DNA from: Lamellibrachia satsuma
Taxonomy: Eukaryota > Annelida > Polychaeta > Sabellida > Siboglinidae
Assembly (NCBI GenBank): GCA_033239005.1
Contig: BSQZ01000009.1
Coordinates: 1,435,752 to 1,499,751, forward strand
Reading direction: 5' to 3'
Length of the DNA stretch: 64,000 nucleotides
The first letter of the stretch is position 1; each line of letters opens with the position of its first letter. The position numbers and the translations under genes are program-made. Under the pieces are notes generated by a model. The model saw nothing but the letters and a program-made list of their open reading frames with translations, was not told the origin of the DNA and did no database searches. Shown here in pieces: positions 61,041 to 64,000 of this stretch.

Positions 61041-64000
61041 ATCAAATCAAATCAAATTTATTGTATCTCTTTACAATGCATACAAATCAAACCAAGGTAA
61101 ACCCTATATGATAATGTAAAGAGAACAATAGAGAAAGAACATTATACAATGTTATACTCCCTAGTATATATTTCAATACATATATCATAGTATTAAACAC
61201 AAAAATAGCGTGCAGGTGTAGAAAACGAACCAGTTGTGATACATGTTATATATTGACATCATTGTGTAATATAAATTGCTTAAGTATACATTTGTAGTTC
61301 ATTATTGAATAAGAAGTAAACTTGAGTCTTGTTTTAAAATAATTCCAAATTATAGCACCCTTAATTCTTACAGAACGATGTCTTATTTCTAAAGTTGCCA
61401 TGGATATGTGTATTTGTGTAGATTGTCTTGTATTGTAACTATGAACATCTTGATTAAGTTTAAACATATTACCAAAAATTGTTGGTAGAAGACCACTGTT
61501 GTATTTATACATAAACATTTGTATTGAGTAGACATATAGTTGTCTAAACTTTAAGATGTTTAGTAGTTTAAAGATAGGTTTTGTATGAGTTGATATATTA
61601 GCTGATACGAGTATTCTCACCGCTTTCTTTTGAACCTTTATAATACTTGAACAATATGAGTCAAATGCACTATCCCACACTTCAATACAATATGTCAAAT
61701 GAGGGAATAAAAACGAGTAATATAAGGTGACCAAGCATTGTCTAGTTAATAATCTTTTGGCTTTGTTGATAATGCCTACCCCTTTAGAGATTTTACATTT
61801 AACTTTGTTAATATGTTCAGCCCAATTAAATTTGTTATCAATAGTAACGCCAAGAAATGTTGTAGAAGATACTTGTTTAATAGCATTATCATTCATTTCA
61901 AGTTTTGTCGGTTTGATAAGTTTTCTGTTGGAAGTTCTAAATATCATGTATTGGGTCTTATCAATGTTTAGAGATAATTTGTTAGCATTTAACCAAACTA
62001 CAAGTATTTTTAGTTCAATATTCATTTTTTTAGATATATCATCGAATTGATCACCCTGTATAAATACACTAGTGTCATCAGCAAATAATAAGGAGAAAAG
62101 AACATTAGCAATATCATTGATGTATAATAGAAACAGCAATGGCCCCAGTATGGAACCTTGAGACACTCCACAAGTGATAGAGAGTTTAGTTGAGCTAGTG
62201 TTATTGTAATACACATATTGACTTCTATTAGATAAATAACTTTTAATCCAGTCATTGGCTAAGCCACGTATACCATAACATTGGAGTTTTTGACACAGTA
62301 TCTCATGGTCAACAGTATCAAATGCTTTAGATAAATCTAAGAACACCCCTAGAACAAATTGTTTGTTTTGTAGTGCTTCTGATATTTTGTCTACAATGGT
62401 CATTAGTGCCATGCTAGTGGAGTGATTTTTTCGAAAACCAAACTGATATTTGTACAGAATGTTATACTTATTAATAAAATTTAACAGCCTGTTATACATT
62501 AGTCTTTCCAATATTTTAGAGAAAGTTGGTAATATTGAAATTGGTCGGTAGTTATAAAAAAATGTTTTCCTTAGATTTGTAGATAGGTATTACCTTAGCT
62601 ATTTTTAATTCATCTGGGAATATTCCAGTATTTATAGAGAAATTATATAAATATGTTAATGGTTTAATAAAGCTTTTATATGTTTTTTTAATTACTTTAC
62701 TGGAAATGTCATCCCATCCAGGACTAGATATTTTGAGAGAGTTTACTATTGCTGATACCTCATTTTCAGTTACCGGTTCAAGATATATAGTTTTAGTATT
62801 GCTGTTTTTCATGTATGACATAGGGTCTGTTTGGTTCTGTGGAATGTTTTTGCTAGGTTAGAGCCAACATTTATATAGAACTTATTAAAACATTCGCTTA
62901 CTTGTTTTTTGTCTTATGTTACATTTTGTTGACGATGAATTTTTTCTGCTTTATGCGTTCATGTTTCTTGTTTATTATTTCTTTTAAAAGGGACCAAGAC
63001 ATTTTAGGGTTATGCTTATTTTCTTCAAAGAGAGTTGCGTAATGTTCACGTTCAGATTTCCTTAGTAAGCCTTTCAACTTACTTTTGTATACTTTATATT
63101 TAGTTTCGTTATATCTTGTGTTTTATCTCACTTATTTAACATAGAGTCTATTCTTCTCTTTTATTGATTTTTTTTAGCCCATATGTTAGCCATGGTTTCC
63201 TATTCTTGTAGTTAAGCTTAATTGTTTTTATGGGAAAGCAGTCATTGTATTCTCGAAATAGTGACTTATAAAATACTGAGTAGGCTGTTTGACAATTATT
63301 TGTGTATGTCATAATATCCCAGTCAATGTTTTGCATGTTATTATAAAATGTATCTATGTTTGTCTGGGAAAAGTTTCTGTTTGTTGTGTGTTTAAGATAG
63401 TTGGTTAATTTGCAATTATTATCAATGAGAAATATTGGGAAGTGGTCAGATATATCTGTATACATAATAGCCTGGAGCATGTTTTTATGGTTATAAAAGA
63501 TTTATCAATTAATGTTGCCGATTGATTAGTTACTCGTGTTGGTTTATTTATTAATGGAATATAAGAGTGTAAAAACATCAAGTTAAAAAAATTGCATGTT
63601 GGTGCATGTACTTCATGGTTAAACAGATTAATGTTAAAGTCACCCATAATGTAACATAAGTTGTTTTCATTGTTAAGAATATCAAGTATATTAGACATTT
63701 CATCAATACATTTGTTTATATCATTGTTTGGCGGTCTGTATATGACACCAACTATAATATCTTTACCATATGAATTACTATCTTTATGAATCTCTATAAA
63801 CTTACATTCTATGTAATCATTTAATTTAGTAATGTCTAATCTAGTGTGGTATGCAATATTGTCTTTAATGTAGAGTGCAACACCACCACCTACTTTAGTA
63901 TGCCTATAAATATGTTCTGCTTTGTATCCTGGTAAATCACAACTGTTGACATTGTAATCTTGACACCATGTTTCGCTAATACCAATAACTGAAAAATTAT
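61041..64000 (-). mobile_element. L2/Jockey-group LINE, nearly intact, 5' end outside window
   Basis: Minus strand, 3' tail (ATTTG)n at 61041-61058. Order: endonuclease (VIGISETW, VGVIYRPPNN, IMGDFNINL, SDHFPIF), linker, RT (PGWDDISSKVIKK, IFPDELKIAKVIPIYKSKEN, QFGFRKNHSTSMALM, FLDLSKAFDTVDHEIL, GVSQGSILGPLLFLLYIND, LLFADDTSVF) and C-terminal NTRQSTQIHI...RIKGAIIWNYF. The RT-to-C-terminus frame is open for 421 codons (62511-61246) with the FADD catalytic pair. One frameshift lies in a T run (on the minus strand) near 62557 and another near 63480-63500. Confidence 0.88.
61246..62511 (-). CDS. LINE reverse transcriptase and C-terminal domain
   Basis: 421 codons open. Palm motif A (LSKAFDTVDH) at about residues 59-68 and the FADD catalytic motif at about 144-147. 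The thumb and connection follow, with FLGVTIDNKFNWAEHI and LTYCIEVWDSAF. The N-terminal ATG is internal to the true ORF, which continues upstream after the frameshift at about 62557 into 62821-62552. Confidence 0.85.
   Translation of the reverse strand: MERLMYNRLLNFINKYNILYKYQFGFRKNHSTSMALMTIVDKISEALQNKQFVLGVFLDLSKAFDTVDHEILCQKLQCYGIRGLANDWIKSYLSNRSQYVYYNNTSSTKLSITCGVSQGSILGPLLFLLYINDIANVLFSLLFADDTSVFIQGDQFDDISKKMNIELKILVVWLNANKLSLNIDKTQYMIFRTSNRKLIKPTKLEMNDNAIKQVSSTTFLGVTIDNKFNWAEHINKVKCKISKGVGIINKAKRLLTRQCLVTLYYSFLFPHLTYCIEVWDSAFDSYCSSIIKVQKKAVRILVSANISTHTKPIFKLLNILKFRQLYVYSIQMFMYKYNSGLLPTIFGNMFKLNQDVHSYNTRQSTQIHISMATLEIRHRSVRIKGAIIWNYFKTRLKFTSYSIMNYKCILKQFILHNDVNI

Noticed and set aside
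59715..64000. Further SHOC2 exons
   Set aside because: I looked for the expected continuation after LTSLPL and found only a minisatellite and LINE sequence. The exons must lie to the right.

Overview
The window is animal nuclear DNA: AT-rich, intron-rich and crowded with non-LTR retrotransposons (CR1, L2/Jockey-like and a family with an AAGT tail), hAT, piggyBac-like and pogo-like DNA transposons, a tRNA-derived SINE, TA microsatellites and minisatellites. I see no bacterial or viral genes. The repeat mix and the host gene suggest an invertebrate, probably marine (lophotrochozoan or non-vertebrate deuterostome). Sequence alone does not let me name the phylum.

The host gene is a SHOC2 orthologue on the + strand. 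SHOC2 is the leucine-rich-repeat scaffold that joins MRAS and protein phosphatase 1 to activate RAF. Eleven coding exons can be placed with GT-AG junctions in consistent phase, from an ATG at 18884 to 59714, and they encode about 452 residues. The last exons (roughly the final 200 residues) lie beyond the right edge. Intron 2 alone is about 27.5 kb and acts as a transposon reservoir. Introns 2, 5, 8, 10 and 11 each carry a distinct minisatellite, and one of these runs directly into the exon 6 splice acceptor.

Layout. 1-4.5 kb: a possible terminal exon of an unknown gene, a local duplication and degenerate tandem repeats. 4.5-8.3 kb: opposed LINE 3' fragments with AAGT tails, flanked by a 110-bp inverted repeat. 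8.3-10.7 kb: unassigned DNA with hairpins and repeated motifs. 10.7-13 kb: the 3' part of a five-exon, uninterrupted hAT transposase gene on the minus strand. 13.4-15.7 kb: a degenerate CR1 LINE. 16-18 kb: microsatellites and an L2-type fragment. 18.2-64 kb: SHOC2 and its introns. Within intron 2 lie an L2 LINE split by a TTAA-flanked piggyBac-like element (29.06-30.88 kb), a piggyBac-like MITE (32.9-33.9 kb), a pogo-like element (35.4-36.8 kb), a degenerate copy of a very large orphan protein (39.1-44.6 kb, minus strand), a SINE (45.7 kb) and a hAT element with a perfect 8-bp target duplication (46.16-47.31 kb). At the right edge a minus-strand LINE with one or two frameshifts has landed in a fragment of another LINE.

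The most unusual observations are the orphan multi-domain protein with a putative nuclease-like core, and a recurring link between splice acceptors and tandem duplication: SHOC2 exon 6, SHOC2 exon 8 and exon 4 of the hAT gene.
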